Notes: a model not told the origin generated them from the sequence alone. 51,289 nt of DNA from Eutrophovita sp913057845 (GCA_963925895.1 CAWUVH010000018.1:1-51289); one strand, 5' to 3'; shown: positions 7,789-17,107, counted from the first letter of the stretch. Translations and numbers: made by a program.

Positions 7789-8681
7789 TTCAACAAACCT
7801 TTTCTGATCAATTCATCAATTGTACCGTCTACCCCATCTGTCCAGTAGGGCATGTTCAGCGCGAGCAGCGTTTCAAGCTTGTCACTATTGAGTCGTGAGT
7901 TTGCTGGCCTAGCGGCACGCGTCGGGTACTCGGAGGTAGGAATAGGTGAAACGTTATTCGGATCGCAGGCAAGAGATACACCGGCATTGATCGCTCGATT
8001 AATCGCATGCACAGCCACATCAAACCAGCTTGCCTCACCACTAGAAGATAAATGGTAAATCTCACTACTTATCTGATCTTGCTCATCTTTTTGAATCAAA
8101 TCACAGGTCACACGCGCAATGAGATCCGCCGATGTGGGTGCACCAATCTGGTCATTAACCACCGATAATTGCTCATTAACTTTAGCGAGCTTAAGAATAG
8201 TTTTAATGAAATTATTCCCTGTAGCCGATATCACCCAACTCGTGCGCAAGATCAGGTAACGACATCCCGATTCTTGAATATAGACTTCACCCAACAGTTT
8301 TGACTTACCATAAACCCCCAATGGGTTTGGCGTATCACTTTCTTCATAAGACATTTGACTCGAGCCATCAAACACATAATCCGTTGAATAATGAACAAGC
8401 ATCGCGTCAACCTTCAACGCACAGGACGCCATAAACTGAAGTGCCTCGGCGTTAACCACGAATGCCAACGCTTCTTCAATTTCGGCTTGATCCACAAATG
8501 TGTAAGCGGCCGCATTAATAATATGAGAAGGTCGAAACTCTTCAATGAGTTGTTCAATCATTTGTGGTTTGGTGAAATCAGCTTCTAGCCGACTTGCAAA
8601 GCGCACAGAGTCTTCAGGTCCGAGGATGCGTTTTAACTCCGAACCGACTTGTCCCTTAGCACCAAAAACTAGAACTCTCAT
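7785..8681 (-). CDS. rfbD: dTDP-4-dehydrorhamnose reductase
   Basis: This SDR-type enzyme performs the last, NAD(P)H-dependent step giving dTDP-L-rhamnose. It has FGAKGQVGSEL near residues 6-16 (cofactor binding), STDYVFDG near 100 with the catalytic Ser/Thr, and YGKSKLLGE carrying the catalytic Tyr and Lys. LRTSWV and YPTRAARPANSRL are further RmlD signatures. Overlaps of four bases with rfbB before it and rfbA after it place it inside a single transcript. Confidence 0.95.
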   Translation of the reverse strand: MRVLVFGAKGQVGSELKRILGPEDSVRFASRLEADFTKPQMIEQLIEEFRPSHIINAAAYTFVDQAEIEEALAFVVNAEALQFMASCALKVDAMLVHYSTDYVFDGSSQMSYEESDTPNPLGVYGKSKLLGEVYIQESGCRYLILRTSWVISATGNNFIKTILKLAKVNEQLSVVNDQIGAPTSADLIARVTCDLIQKDEQDQISSEIYHLSSSGEASWFDVAVHAINRAINAGVSLACDPNNVSPIPTSEYPTRAARPANSRLNSDKLETLLALNMPYWTDGVDGTIDELIRKGLLK

Positions 8682-9769
8682 CCGTATTGTTGTGCTACCC
8701 AGTCTCGATACTCACCACTGCGCACCCGGTCGATCCACCCTTGATGCTCTAAATACCACTGGACAGTCTCTTTTATGCCTGTTTCGAAACTCTGTGTTGG
8801 CTGCCACCCAAGCTCGCGATTGATCTTAGTAATATCCACCGCATAACGACGATCGTGTCCCGGCCGATCAGTGACATATTCAATTAAATCATCGTAAGAA
8901 CCCCCATCGCTGAGGGGTGCTAACTCACCAAGAACTTGACAGACTTTCGAGACTACCTCTAAATTCGTCATCTCAGATTGGCCGCCGATGTTGTACGTTT
9001 CTCCCGTGACACCACCGTTCAAAACACACTGGATTGCGTCACAGTGATCCCCAACATAAAGCCAATCCCTTATCTGTTGTCCATCTCCGTAAATCGGCAA
9101 TCTCTTTCCTTCGAGGGCGTTCAATATCATTAAAGGAATGAGCTTCTCGGGAAACTGAAACGGCCCATAGTTATTGGAGCAATTAGTCGTGAGTGTTGGA
9201 AAACCATAAGTGTGATGATAAGCACGAACCAAATGATCCGCAGAGGCCTTACTGGCACTATACGGGCTGTTGGGCTCAAACCGATTCATTTCTGAAAACT
9301 CTGGATCGTTGGGTGCTAGTGATCCATAGACCTCGTCGGTTGAAACTTGTAAAAAACGAAAAGCATTTTGTTCTGCACTTGATAGCTTGCTCCAATAGTC
9401 TTTGCTCGCATGAAGCAAACGAAATAAGCCAACGACATTCGTAGATATAAAATCTTCCGGAGAAACAATAGATCGATCTACATGAGACTCTGCTGCAAAG
9501 TTAATGACCGCTTGAGGTTGATGCTTCAATAAAAGCGTTCCAAGCAACTCAGCATCCCCAATATCACCATGGATAAACGTGTACTTACTGAGGTGCGCCA
9601 CTTCGGCCAAATTCTCTGAGTTACCCGCATACGTTAACTTATCGATGTTCACGACCCGCTCATCGGAGTTTTTCAACACCATACGAATAAAATTTGAACC
9701 AATAAACCCAGAACCACCCGTTACTAAAATCGTCATATTTTTGAATTTTTCGCTAAAAAATAGGTCCAT
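8678..9769 (-). CDS. rfbB: dTDP-glucose 4,6-dehydratase
   Basis: This extended SDR converts dTDP-glucose to dTDP-4-keto-6-deoxyglucose. It has the dinucleotide motif TGGSGFIGSNF, STDEVYGSL with the catalytic T-D-E triad, and YSASKASADHLVR with the catalytic Tyr-Lys. The longest frame starts at 9769, but the family usually begins close to MTILVTGG, so ATG 9736 is the likely alternative; neither has a clear ribosome-binding site. It is the first gene of rfbBDAC and is divergent from the photolyase gene. No glycosyltransferase or O-antigen gene is attached, so the rhamnose acceptor is not indicated locally. Confidence 0.96.
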   Translation of the reverse strand: MDLFFSEKFKNMTILVTGGSGFIGSNFIRMVLKNSDERVVNIDKLTYAGNSENLAEVAHLSKYTFIHGDIGDAELLGTLLLKHQPQAVINFAAESHVDRSIVSPEDFISTNVVGLFRLLHASKDYWSKLSSAEQNAFRFLQVSTDEVYGSLAPNDPEFSEMNRFEPNSPYSASKASADHLVRAYHHTYGFPTLTTNCSNNYGPFQFPEKLIPLMILNALEGKRLPIYGDGQQIRDWLYVGDHCDAIQCVLNGGVTGETYNIGGQSEMTNLEVVSKVCQVLGELAPLSDGGSYDDLIEYVTDRPGHDRRYAVDITKINRELGWQPTQSFETGIKETVQWYLEHQGWIDRVRSGEYRDWVAQQYG

Positions 9770-9908
9770 GTAAACTGGGTGATTAAAACGTCTTAACCAA
9801 GCAGCATATTTAAAATGTCCGGAAACAGGTATTTCAGATATCCTTAATCTTAGCGCTAATTATAGTTGATCAACCCCTATGACCATTCTCAAACGCACCA
9901 TAAATTAG

Positions 9909-11321
9909 ATGAACTCAAACAGAAACATCCTTTGGTTTAGGAATGATTTACGACTCTCAGATAATCCTGCGCTCAGCAGTGCAGTCCGTACGGGTACGAT
10001 TTTGCCAATTTTTGTGCACGATGAGACTCATGCTGGAGACTTAAAATTAGGGTCAGCGAGCCGTGTTTGGCTCCATCACTCACTCCAATCCCTCAATAAG
10101 AGTCTGGATGGTCACTTAGTTGTACTTTCTGGTGACCCGCTAGAACTGATACCCCAGTTAGTTGCTCGATACAACATTACACAGGTGTGTTGGAATCGCC
10201 AGTATGAACCTTGGGCAATAAAGCGGGACACAGAGCTCAAGACATTACTGAAAGAGTCGGGTGTCATGGCTGACTCGCATAACGGATCGCTGCTTTGGGA
10301 GCCCTGGGATATTCATAAGGCTGATAAAACACCCTACCGTGTGTTCACACCTTTTTTTAGAAAAGGATGCCTCAATGCCCCAGAGCCAAGAAAACCTCTG
10401 TCTAAACCCCTAAAACTGAGCATTCTAGAGCACCAAGAACCAACTTCCGTTGACTCGCTCAACCTCATGCCCTCAATCCCCTGGTGCGAACCCCTATTAG
10501 ACCATTGGGAGATTGGAGAAGCTGGTGCAAAAAAACGTCTCAATAAATTTATAGCTTCAGGAATCAAGAAATATAAAGAGGGTCGAAACTTTCCAGCTGA
10601 GACTCATGTTTCATCTCTGTCGCCGCACCTTCATTTCGGGGAGTTATCACCAAACCAGGCTTGGCATGAGGCTCGCAATCGCCCCATGGACGAGAATGTC
10701 GACCATTTTTGCAGTGAATTGGGGTGGCGAGAGTTTTCCCATAATTTACTGTTCTACAATCCAGATCTACCGACAACAAACCTGCAGAAAAAATTTGACA
10801 AATTTCCATGGAGTTCGGACACGGATCATCTGACTGCATGGCAAAGAGGTCTAACGGGCATTCCCTTTGTAGACGCTGGGATGCGTGAGCTGTGGGCAAC
10901 GGGAACGATGCACAATAGAGTTAGAATGGTCGTTGGCTCCTTTCTCGTCAAAAACCTCCTGCTGGATTGGCGACATGGAGAGAGATGGTTTTGGGACTGC
11001 CTATTCGATGCTGATTTAGCGAACAACAGTGCTGGTTGGCAATGGGTTGCCGGCTGCGGAGCTGATGCAGCACCTTACTTTCGGATATTTAACCCGGTCA
11101 CACAAGGCCAGAAGTTTGATCCCAGCGGGGCATATATTCGCCAATACATACCAGAAATAGCGATGCTACCCAATAAATACCTGTGTAATCCATGGGAGGC
11201 TCCTTCAGACGTCTTAAGATCGGCGGAAGTGACCTTGGGTATCACCTATCCTAAGCCGATCATCAGCTTATCGAATTCAAGATCATTAGCGCTACAAGCA
11301 TTTGCATCAACGAAAGAATAG
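9909..11321 (+). CDS. phrB: Deoxyribodipyrimidine photolyase
   Basis: This light-dependent flavoenzyme repairs cyclobutane pyrimidine dimers. The 470-residue protein has the N-terminal photolyase alpha/beta domain (ILWFRNDLRLSDNPAL near residues 8-23, antenna cofactor domain) and the C-terminal FAD-binding helical domain. The latter includes GMRELWATGTMHNRVRM, DWRHGERWFWDCLFDADLA and NNSAGWQWVAGCGADAAPYF, which hold the FAD and the Trp electron path. Length and motifs fit class I CPD photolyases of gammaproteobacteria. It is followed after 26 bases by the DUF411 gene on the same strand. A photolyase suggests life in sunlit water or surfaces. Confidence 0.96.
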   Translation: MNSNRNILWFRNDLRLSDNPALSSAVRTGTILPIFVHDETHAGDLKLGSASRVWLHHSLQSLNKSLDGHLVVLSGDPLELIPQLVARYNITQVCWNRQYEPWAIKRDTELKTLLKESGVMADSHNGSLLWEPWDIHKADKTPYRVFTPFFRKGCLNAPEPRKPLSKPLKLSILEHQEPTSVDSLNLMPSIPWCEPLLDHWEIGEAGAKKRLNKFIASGIKKYKEGRNFPAETHVSSLSPHLHFGELSPNQAWHEARNRPMDENVDHFCSELGWREFSHNLLFYNPDLPTTNLQKKFDKFPWSSDTDHLTAWQRGLTGIPFVDAGMRELWATGTMHNRVRMVVGSFLVKNLLLDWRHGERWFWDCLFDADLANNSAGWQWVAGCGADAAPYFRIFNPVTQGQKFDPSGAYIRQYIPEIAMLPNKYLCNPWEAPSDVLRSAEVTLGITYPKPIISLSNSRSLALQAFASTKE

Positions 11322-11347
11322 TTACAATTTAAAAAATAACAGGAGAA

Positions 11348-11815
11348 ATGAAAATGTTAAGAAGAGATGCTTTGCGATTTTTAACGCTATCTTGTCTAAC
11401 CATTCCATTTGGGGCGGTCTTGGCAAAAGATAAAACACTCATTGAAGTGTGGAAGAGTCCCTCATGTGGATGTTGTAAAGACTGGGTGACGCACCTTGAA
11501 GCTAATGGGTTCAAAGTGGCACTCAATGATACAGGTAACAATAGCATTCGATCGCAAGTGGGTATGCCACAAAAATATGGCTCATGCCATACCGGAATCA
11601 TCGAGGGTTACGTGATTGAGGGGCATGTACCCGCTGATGACATCCGAAAACTTCTCGCGCTCAAACCAGATGCAGTCGGGTTATCAGTTCCAGGGATGCC
11701 GGTGGGTAGTCCTGGTATGGATGGGCCAGATTACCAAGGCCGTCAAGACCCTTTCGATGTGTTACTTATTGTCGGTGAGGAGCATACAGTGTTCAGTAGT
11801 TACCACAAAAAATAA
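11348..11815 (+). CDS. DUF411 metal-binding protein, probably periplasmic
   Basis: This 155-residue protein has a twin-Arg-like or Sec signal (MKMLRRDALRFLTLSCLTIP, cleavage near VLA-KD). The mature domain is DUF411: SPSCGCCKDWVTHLE near residues 38-52, SCHTGIIEGYVIEGHVP, and VPGMPVGSPGMDG. The CGCC cysteines, the later Cys-His and the Met-rich loop are candidate soft-metal ligands. DUF411 genes commonly accompany copper-resistance loci, so copper binding is the family expectation rather than something shown here. A good ribosome-binding site (AGGAG) precedes ATG 11348. No other copper gene is adjacent. Confidence 0.9.
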   Translation: MKMLRRDALRFLTLSCLTIPFGAVLAKDKTLIEVWKSPSCGCCKDWVTHLEANGFKVALNDTGNNSIRSQVGMPQKYGSCHTGIIEGYVIEGHVPADDIRKLLALKPDAVGLSVPGMPVGSPGMDGPDYQGRQDPFDVLLIVGEEHTVFSSYHKK

Positions 11816-11836
11816 CGCCCACCGTGGTGTATCGCG

Positions 11837-12436
11837 TTAAGGTAAACCGCGCTCTAATAATTTGCTGGCTTCGAGGATCTGAAGATCGGTCATTTGATCC
11901 TCCAGCAAGCGAATCATGTCTGCTCCAGCCTCTTCACCTGCCATAACTGCCCTCGAGAACCAGATGTATGCGTTTAAATAATCTGTAAATTTGTTTCGAC
12001 CATAGCCACCGTAATACCATTGCCCAAGCGCATATAAAGCGCTTGGGTGATTTCTGTTTGCAGCTCTCTCACACCAATACAACGACTCAAGCGCATTGGC
12101 CTCGACGCCAATACCTTCCCGGTAAATGACACAAAGCCAATACTGAGCCTCTAAATGCCCTCTTTGTCCAGCACTCAAATACCAGGATGCAGCTTTGACC
12201 CGATCACGCGGGACATTCTTACCCTCGTGATACACAACGGCGAGACAATACTGAGCATCGGTCACACCACTCTTGGCAATCTGCTCAAGAGAATCAAACG
12301 ACAAGGTTTCATTGGACCCAAAACTGGTAACGCAGACGTCATAGTCCTCATCACAAAATCCGATCATCGGGAAGATCAGCAGTGCGAGCAAGCTAAAAAT
12401 TACAAAGGAATTGTGCGGCGAGATAATGTCCCCCAC
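11837..12436 (-). CDS. Sel1-like repeat protein, secreted
   Basis: This 199-residue protein has an N-terminal hydrophobic signal segment (residues 10-28). About three Sel1-like (SLR) helical repeats follow, visible as A-x-Y-x-L-x-x-x-Y-x-x-G-x-G patterns. Examples are AQYCLAVVYHEGKNVPRD, AQYWLCVIYREGIGVEAN and ALYALGQWYYGG, each followed by the A-x-x-W/Y helix. SLR proteins act as protein-interaction scaffolds in the periplasm. The partner here is unknown. It converges on the DUF411 gene with a 21-base gap and has no operon partner. Confidence 0.88.
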   Translation of the reverse strand: MGDIISPHNSFVIFSLLALLIFPMIGFCDEDYDVCVTSFGSNETLSFDSLEQIAKSGVTDAQYCLAVVYHEGKNVPRDRVKAASWYLSAGQRGHLEAQYWLCVIYREGIGVEANALESLYWCERAANRNHPSALYALGQWYYGGYGRNKFTDYLNAYIWFSRAVMAGEEAGADMIRLLEDQMTDLQILEASKLLERGLP

Positions 12437-12565
12437 TTAATTTAACGGTTAATTCTTGTCAATTCACTTGGAGAGTCTAGCATCTGGCGGAATAATGATC
12501 CTTCAGGCGACATCCCTAGGCTATCGAACAACACTTAAGCCGCAATGAACAGATGAACTACCTAA

Positions 12566-13339
12566 TTAAGTTCGCGCCTTGTGATAACACAGTATAGCAA
12601 CCGCACTGCCGACATTCAGTGATTCAACATTATTTGCTAAAGGGATGGAAACAATGTCGTCTACCTGATCCAACAACGCGTCAGTCAATCCGCCGCCTTC
12701 GCTGCCTACGAGCAAGAGTAATTGTCCAGAAAAATCAATACCGTCAAGAGCCTGACCTCTTAGGGAAGATGTTCCAATAGTTCGCCCAGGAAATTCATCA
12801 ATGACCGAACTTAGGTCTGACTCTTCAATGATAGTGAGCCGAAATTGGGCACCCATCCCTCCACGTAAAGTTTTGGGCGAATACGCATCAACCGTCCCTG
12901 CAGACAAATAAACGGTATCTACCGAGAAAGCAGCAGCCGAACGCAAAATCGAACCCAGGTTTCCTGGATCCTGAATGCCATCCACAGCCAGTGCAAACTT
13001 AACCTCGTTATTCAAATGTTGCTTTTGTTTCAATCGACCGATAGCAACAATGCCCTGAGAAGACTTTGTCGTCGACAATTTTTTAAAGATCTGGGATTCA
13101 ACCAAAGTGATTGAAACCGCCTCAGAAGCATCTTGAATAAGCAAACTGATTTCTTCGCTCGTGATGGGGTCTTCGACAAAAACTTGAAGCTCCTCAAGGT
13201 AATTGTGTCGGACACATTCCTCAACAAGATGAATACCATCTAACACTAAAAATCCCGAATCACGACGAGCTGATCGGGATTTAATCAATCTTTGGATTCG
13301 TTGTATCGTTTTATTTTGAGAAGATCGAATTAATTCCAT
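12566..13339 (-). CDS. RNA 2'-O-methyltransferase, TrmH/SpoU family
   Basis: This SPOUT-fold enzyme methylates a ribose 2'-hydroxyl of rRNA or tRNA using S-adenosylmethionine. The N-terminal substrate-binding domain (GFLVLDGIHLVEECV near residues 29-43) is followed by the three SpoU motifs. Motif 1 is DGIQDPGNLGSILRSAAAF near 125-143, with the catalytic Asn and Arg. Motif 2 is LLLVGSEGGGL. Motif 3 is IPLANNVESLNVGSAVAI near residue 240, which forms the knotted SAM site. The exact target is not decidable; it resembles the RlmB/TsnR-like group. It sits just downstream of the tRNA-Leu/Cys/Gly cluster on the same strand. Confidence 0.92.
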   Translation of the reverse strand: MELIRSSQNKTIQRIQRLIKSRSARRDSGFLVLDGIHLVEECVRHNYLEELQVFVEDPITSEEISLLIQDASEAVSITLVESQIFKKLSTTKSSQGIVAIGRLKQKQHLNNEVKFALAVDGIQDPGNLGSILRSAAAFSVDTVYLSAGTVDAYSPKTLRGGMGAQFRLTIIEESDLSSVIDEFPGRTIGTSSLRGQALDGIDFSGQLLLLVGSEGGGLTDALLDQVDDIVSIPLANNVESLNVGSAVAILCYHKART

Positions 13340-13432
13340 TGTTTTAGGTAACCATCGAGAACTTTGTTATTTACATATGGAGTCGTTGCAAATCGATCTG
13401 TAGTACATGACTAGAGACTCATCTAGGAGGAC

Positions 13433-13520
13433 TGGTGCCCAGGGCCGGAATCGAACCGGCACGCCTTTAAGGGGCCCGGGATTTTAAGTCCCGTGCGTCT
13501 ACCAATTTCGCCACCCGGGC
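13433..13520 (-). tRNA. tRNA-Leu (UAA)
   Basis: The 88-base gene includes an encoded CCA. The acceptor stem GCCCGGG/CCTGGGC, the anticodon stem CGGGA/TCCCG with loop CTTAAAA (anticodon TAA), a long class-II variable arm and a T-loop GGTTCGATTCC are all present. It is the last gene of the Gly-Cys-Leu cluster. Confidence 0.97.
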
Positions 13521-13553
13521 GCACCATTACCGCTAAACGTCGTCACTCTGAAA

Positions 13554-13627
13554 TGGAGGCGGGAGTCGGAATCGAACCGGCGTCCACGGCTTTGCAGGCC
13601 GCTGCATAACCACTCTGCCATCCCGCC
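13554..13627 (-). tRNA. tRNA-Cys (GCA)
   Basis: The 74-base gene includes CCA. The acceptor stem is GGCGGGA paired with a near-complement, the discriminator base is U (typical of tRNA-Cys) and the anticodon loop is CTGCAAA (anticodon GCA). It lies in the middle of the cluster. Confidence 0.97.
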
Positions 13628-13755
13628 TATGTTCTCAGCAGCGAATCAACAAACTCTTATTGAATACGCTCATTGTGAGACGTTAAAACCAAAAAGGGAA
13701 AACGGTGTCTGTGGCACTAGGGCCAACATACTTACCCATTTTCCCAATTGGATCT

Positions 13756-13831
13756 TGGAGCGGGAAACGAGGCTCGAACTCGCGACCTCAACCTTGGCAA
13801 GGTTGCGCTCTACCAACTGAGCTATTCCCGC
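13756..13831 (-). tRNA. tRNA-Gly (GCC)
   Basis: The 76-base gene includes CCA. The acceptor stem begins GCGGGAA, the anticodon loop is TTGCCAA (anticodon GCC) and the T-loop is GAGTTCGAGCCTC. It is the first gene of the cluster, eight or so bases downstream of the predicted transcription start. Confidence 0.97.
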
Positions 13832-13845
13832 TTTAAGAGGGCGTG

Positions 13846-13874
13846 ATTTTATGACCATTTCACGCTTAATGCAA
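13846..13874 (-). promoter_or_regulatory. Sigma-70 promoter of the tRNA-Gly/Cys/Leu cluster
   Basis: On the minus strand TTGCAT (-35) and TAAAAT (-10) are separated by exactly 17 bases and end 14 bases before tRNA-Gly. The GC-rich CACGCCC right after the -10 is the discriminator type found at stable-RNA promoters under stringent control. Confidence 0.6.
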
Positions 13875-13979
13875 ATCAAGGATACAAGTGATTGATCCAT
13901 CAGTGATTTTTTACACCCCCATCTACAGTTTAAGTTTAATAAAACATAATTAATGGCTTAGGCAGCGGCTTGCAACAGT

Positions 13980-14561
13980 TTATTTGGAATTAGCCGCGAG
14001 GATCGATGACGCCCGTTTAATATAGTAGAACATTGACCAAACGGTGAGCACCACTGCAACATAAACCAACAAGGTGCCCAATTCATAAGTCGGGACAAAG
14101 TAAATCGGCTCATACAAAAACAGCAAGATGATCGAAACCATTTGAGCGGCTGTCTTAAGTTTTCCGACAAAAGAAACTGCAACCCCACGACTCTCTCCAA
14201 TGAGGGCCATCCACTCACGAAGAGCTGAAATGGCAAGCTCCCTACCTATAATGATTGCAGCTACAAAAATGCCGACACGATCTAACCACACCAAAATCAC
14301 TAATGCAGTCGTAACCATCAACTTATCTGCTACAGGATCAAGAAAAGCACCAAACCGTGTTGTTTGATTAAATTTTCGCGCCAAAAAGCCATCCAGCCAA
14401 TCCGTGATCGCTGCAAGCGTGAAAATAAACGCGGCAGTTAAATTCTTCTCTGACGAAGGCAGTACCAAATCAGGTATATAGAACACGCAAATGAGCATCG
14501 GGATCAAAAAGATCCGTCCCCACGTTAATAAATTTGGTAATGATGAGCGCATGTATGCCAT
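13980..14561 (-). CDS. pgsA: CDP-diacylglycerol--glycerol-3-phosphate 3-phosphatidyltransferase
   Basis: This inner-membrane enzyme makes phosphatidylglycerophosphate, the committed step to phosphatidylglycerol and cardiolipin. LPNLLTWGR at the start and the CDP-alcohol phosphatidyltransferase signature D-W-L-D-G-F-L-A-R-x(8)-G-x-x-L-D-P-V-A-D-K near residues 54-82 carry the catalytic aspartates. About four hydrophobic helices are visible in 193 residues. Its ATG shares one base with the uvrC stop (TAATG), as in the uvrC-pgsA pair of many gammaproteobacteria. Confidence 0.96.
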   Translation of the reverse strand: MAYMRSSLPNLLTWGRIFLIPMLICVFYIPDLVLPSSEKNLTAAFIFTLAAITDWLDGFLARKFNQTTRFGAFLDPVADKLMVTTALVILVWLDRVGIFVAAIIIGRELAISALREWMALIGESRGVAVSFVGKLKTAAQMVSIILLFLYEPIYFVPTYELGTLLVYVAVVLTVWSMFYYIKRASSILAANSK

Positions 14562-16387
14562 TAATGTAACTGCCGATAGATGTGTTCTGCAAGTTTCTTG
14601 CTAATACCGTCAACCTTAGCAATCTCTTCAATGCTCGCTGCAGCGACCTCCTTAACACCCCCAAACTGAGAAAGTAGCCTTTGTCTGCGCTTAGCCCCGA
14701 TACCCTCAATATCCTCAAGCCGAGATTGAGTTCGCTTCTTATCACGCCTTTTTCGATGCCCCTGAATAGCAAATCGATGGGACTCATCACGAATCTGTTG
14801 TATCAAATGGAGACCAGAATCGTGCGGGTGTAGTTGTATCACCTCACCCGTTCGAGCATTGATCAGCGTCTCTTTCCCCGCCTTTCGCTCTTCACCTTTG
14901 CCAACACCGATCACAGCCAGGTCATCCAAACCTAATTCACTAAGAGCACTTAATGATGACGATAATTGCCCCTTGCCCCCGTCAATTAATATGAGATCTG
15001 GGAGCTTACCCTCCCCGGTAATAACCCGTTGATACCGACGAGATACAACTTGATTCATGGCGGCGTAGTCGTCGCCAGGGGTAATGTTATCGATATTGAA
15101 TCGTCTGTACTCACCAAATTGCATTTCCCCTCGATCATAAACGACGCATGAGGCTACCGTGGCCTCTCCCATCGTATGGCTGATATCAAAACACTCAATC
15201 CGACTCAAGTGCCCCTCTAGCCCTAACGCGGTTTGAAGCGCCACCAGACGGTCCATTTGAGTCTCTTTTGTTCTCAATTGCTGCTGAATAGATAATTCAA
15301 CATTTCGTTCAGACATTTTTAACCACATCCGACGTTCCGATATAGGGTTATCGTTAATGCGAACTTTCCGCTCAAAAGATTGCTGAAAATGCTTGATGAA
15401 AACATCCTTATCAATTTTTTTATTGATCACGATCTCGTCAGGAACATCACCCACTTGATAATGATGCGTGAGAAATGCTTCCAACGCATCACACTCATCT
15501 TGCTCCGAGGCATTTTTTGGATAAAACACCTTGTCCCCACGGTGTGATCCTCCACGTATAACGGTTAGATTGATGCCAACCAAGCCATCTATGCTGGCCA
15601 CCGTAACGATATCGACATTTCTATTTCCACTGCCAGTCACGAATTGAGTTTCGCGGACCTTAGTAAGTGCACGAATACGATCCCGAAATACTGCAGCACG
15701 TTCAAATTGCATGTCCTCGGAGTAATCGAGCATTTCACTCTCTAACGAATGAATCACCTCATTTTCTTTACCCTGTAGAAACAACGATGCATTCGTGACA
15801 TCGCTCCTATAGTCTTCTTCTGATATTTGCTTCACACATGGTCCCGAACAACGTTGAATTTGATAAAGCAAACACGGACGCGATCGATTAGAAAACACAT
15901 TATCTTCACAAGTGCGCAATCGAAATACCTTTTGTAAAAGATGGATGCTTTCTCTCACAGCATAGGTGTTTGTGAATGGCCCAAAAAACCTATCCTTGGT
16001 CACAATAGACCCTCGATACGTACTGAGTTTAGGGAACACATGCTTGGTCAGCACGATGTAGGGGTATGATTTATCATCTCTGAAGACGATATTGTATTTT
16101 GGCTTTAAGGACTTAATTAGACTATTTTCTAAAAGCAATGCTTCAGACTCTGATCGGGTCACTGTGGATTCAATACGAATAATTTGCTTAACCATTAATT
16201 GAATTCGAGGCGACAAACTCCCTTCTTTTCGGAAGTAAGACATCACTCTTTTTTTCAGATTCACGGCCTTACCGACATACAAAACACTATCGTCCTGACC
16301 CAGCATGCGGTAGACGCCTGGAAGACCTGGCAAACGCTTGGCCTCTAAGAGGCCACTAAATCCTGATTCCTTGTTCACTCTCGTCAT
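14561..16387 (-). CDS. uvrC: Excinuclease ABC subunit C
   Basis: UvrC makes both incisions around a UvrAB-marked lesion in nucleotide excision repair. The 608-residue protein has an N-terminal GIY-YIG nuclease (LPGVYRMLGQDDSVLYVGKA near residues 21-40), a UVR motif near 200-235, the RNase H-like second nuclease (IECFDISHTMGEATVASCV and LILIDGGKGQL) and C-terminal helix-hairpin-helix repeats (LEDIEGIGAKRRQRLL). It overlaps the upstream uracil-DNA glycosylase gene by four bases and the downstream pgsA by one. Confidence 0.98.
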   Translation of the reverse strand: MTRVNKESGFSGLLEAKRLPGLPGVYRMLGQDDSVLYVGKAVNLKKRVMSYFRKEGSLSPRIQLMVKQIIRIESTVTRSESEALLLENSLIKSLKPKYNIVFRDDKSYPYIVLTKHVFPKLSTYRGSIVTKDRFFGPFTNTYAVRESIHLLQKVFRLRTCEDNVFSNRSRPCLLYQIQRCSGPCVKQISEEDYRSDVTNASLFLQGKENEVIHSLESEMLDYSEDMQFERAAVFRDRIRALTKVRETQFVTGSGNRNVDIVTVASIDGLVGINLTVIRGGSHRGDKVFYPKNASEQDECDALEAFLTHHYQVGDVPDEIVINKKIDKDVFIKHFQQSFERKVRINDNPISERRMWLKMSERNVELSIQQQLRTKETQMDRLVALQTALGLEGHLSRIECFDISHTMGEATVASCVVYDRGEMQFGEYRRFNIDNITPGDDYAAMNQVVSRRYQRVITGEGKLPDLILIDGGKGQLSSSLSALSELGLDDLAVIGVGKGEERKAGKETLINARTGEVIQLHPHDSGLHLIQQIRDESHRFAIQGHRKRRDKKRTQSRLEDIEGIGAKRRQRLLSQFGGVKEVAAASIEEIAKVDGISKKLAEHIYRQLH

Positions 16388-17031
16388 TTTTGATTGAGCA
16401 ACTCTCTGACTTTTACAAAAACACTCTTGAACATCTCGTGTGTTAACCGTCGAGTTTGCGTGTTGTATCTGGAGCAGTGATAACTATCGATCATGCGTAA
16501 ATCGGAATTGAGCTCATGCATCGATTCATGACCGAATGGATACAGAGATTGCTTAAGATTAAGGGCTTTTAATACCGCAGAATGCGCAACTGAGCCGAGC
16601 GCTATGACAACTCCCGCTTTAGGGACCCGCTGTAATTCTTCCAGAAGGAACTCATTACAGTTATTCACCTCAGACCCAATCGGCTTGTTTTGGGGCGGCA
16701 AACACCGCACAGCGTTAGTAATGCGACAATCTTTAAGCTCAAGACCATCGGATGCAGATTCAGATACAGGGCGTGTTGAAAACTCTAAGTCATAAAGCGT
16801 TTGAAACAAAAGAACACCAGCATGATCGCCAGTAAAGGGGCGGCCCGTTCGGTTTGCGCCATGCATTCCTGGTGCGAGACCCACTATCAGCAAACGAGCA
16901 TTGGAATCCCCAAAGGATGGAACTGGACGTGCGAAATAATCGGGACGATCATCCCTCACCTCATCTAGGAAATTCGCCAGTCGTGGGCACTTGCGACAAT
17001 CTAAATTGAAGGCCTGTTTTGAAACGGGCAT
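16384..17031 (-). CDS. Uracil-DNA glycosylase, type 5 (UDGb-like)
   Basis: This 215-residue protein is a member of the UDG superfamily and removes uracil or deaminated bases from DNA. Motif A is GLAPGMHGANRTGRPFTGD near residues 51-69, the pattern of family 5 (UDGb), which lacks the usual catalytic Asp/Asn of family 1. Motif B is HCSRYNTQTRRLT near 184-196. CRKCPRL near residues 12-18 and further cysteines (NAVRC, NNCNEF) are candidates for the 4Fe-4S ligands. It overlaps uvrC (ATGA), making a base-excision plus nucleotide-excision repair operon. Confidence 0.92.
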   Translation of the reverse strand: MPVSKQAFNLDCRKCPRLANFLDEVRDDRPDYFARPVPSFGDSNARLLIVGLAPGMHGANRTGRPFTGDHAGVLLFQTLYDLEFSTRPVSESASDGLELKDCRITNAVRCLPPQNKPIGSEVNNCNEFLLEELQRVPKAGVVIALGSVAHSAVLKALNLKQSLYPFGHESMHELNSDLRMIDSYHCSRYNTQTRRLTHEMFKSVFVKVRELLNQK

Positions 17032-17107
17032 CAGCGTTTAACGACCTGTTGCGGAATTGATATGATGTAGAATCTCATCTTTCATCTTTAATTTGATCGA
17101 GGGTACC

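Noticed and set aside
10334..11026. Minus-strand frames within the photolyase gene
   Set aside because: They are antisense shadows of a gene with complete family motifs.
11809..11840. Possible bidirectional terminator between the DUF411 and Sel1 genes
   Set aside because: TAACGC and GCGTTA flank a short CCACCGTGG core, but the stem is broken and has no T-run on either strand.
13433..13831. tRNA cluster as an integration site
   Set aside because: No integrase, no direct repeat of a tRNA 3' end and only housekeeping genes follow, so there is no sign of an inserted element.
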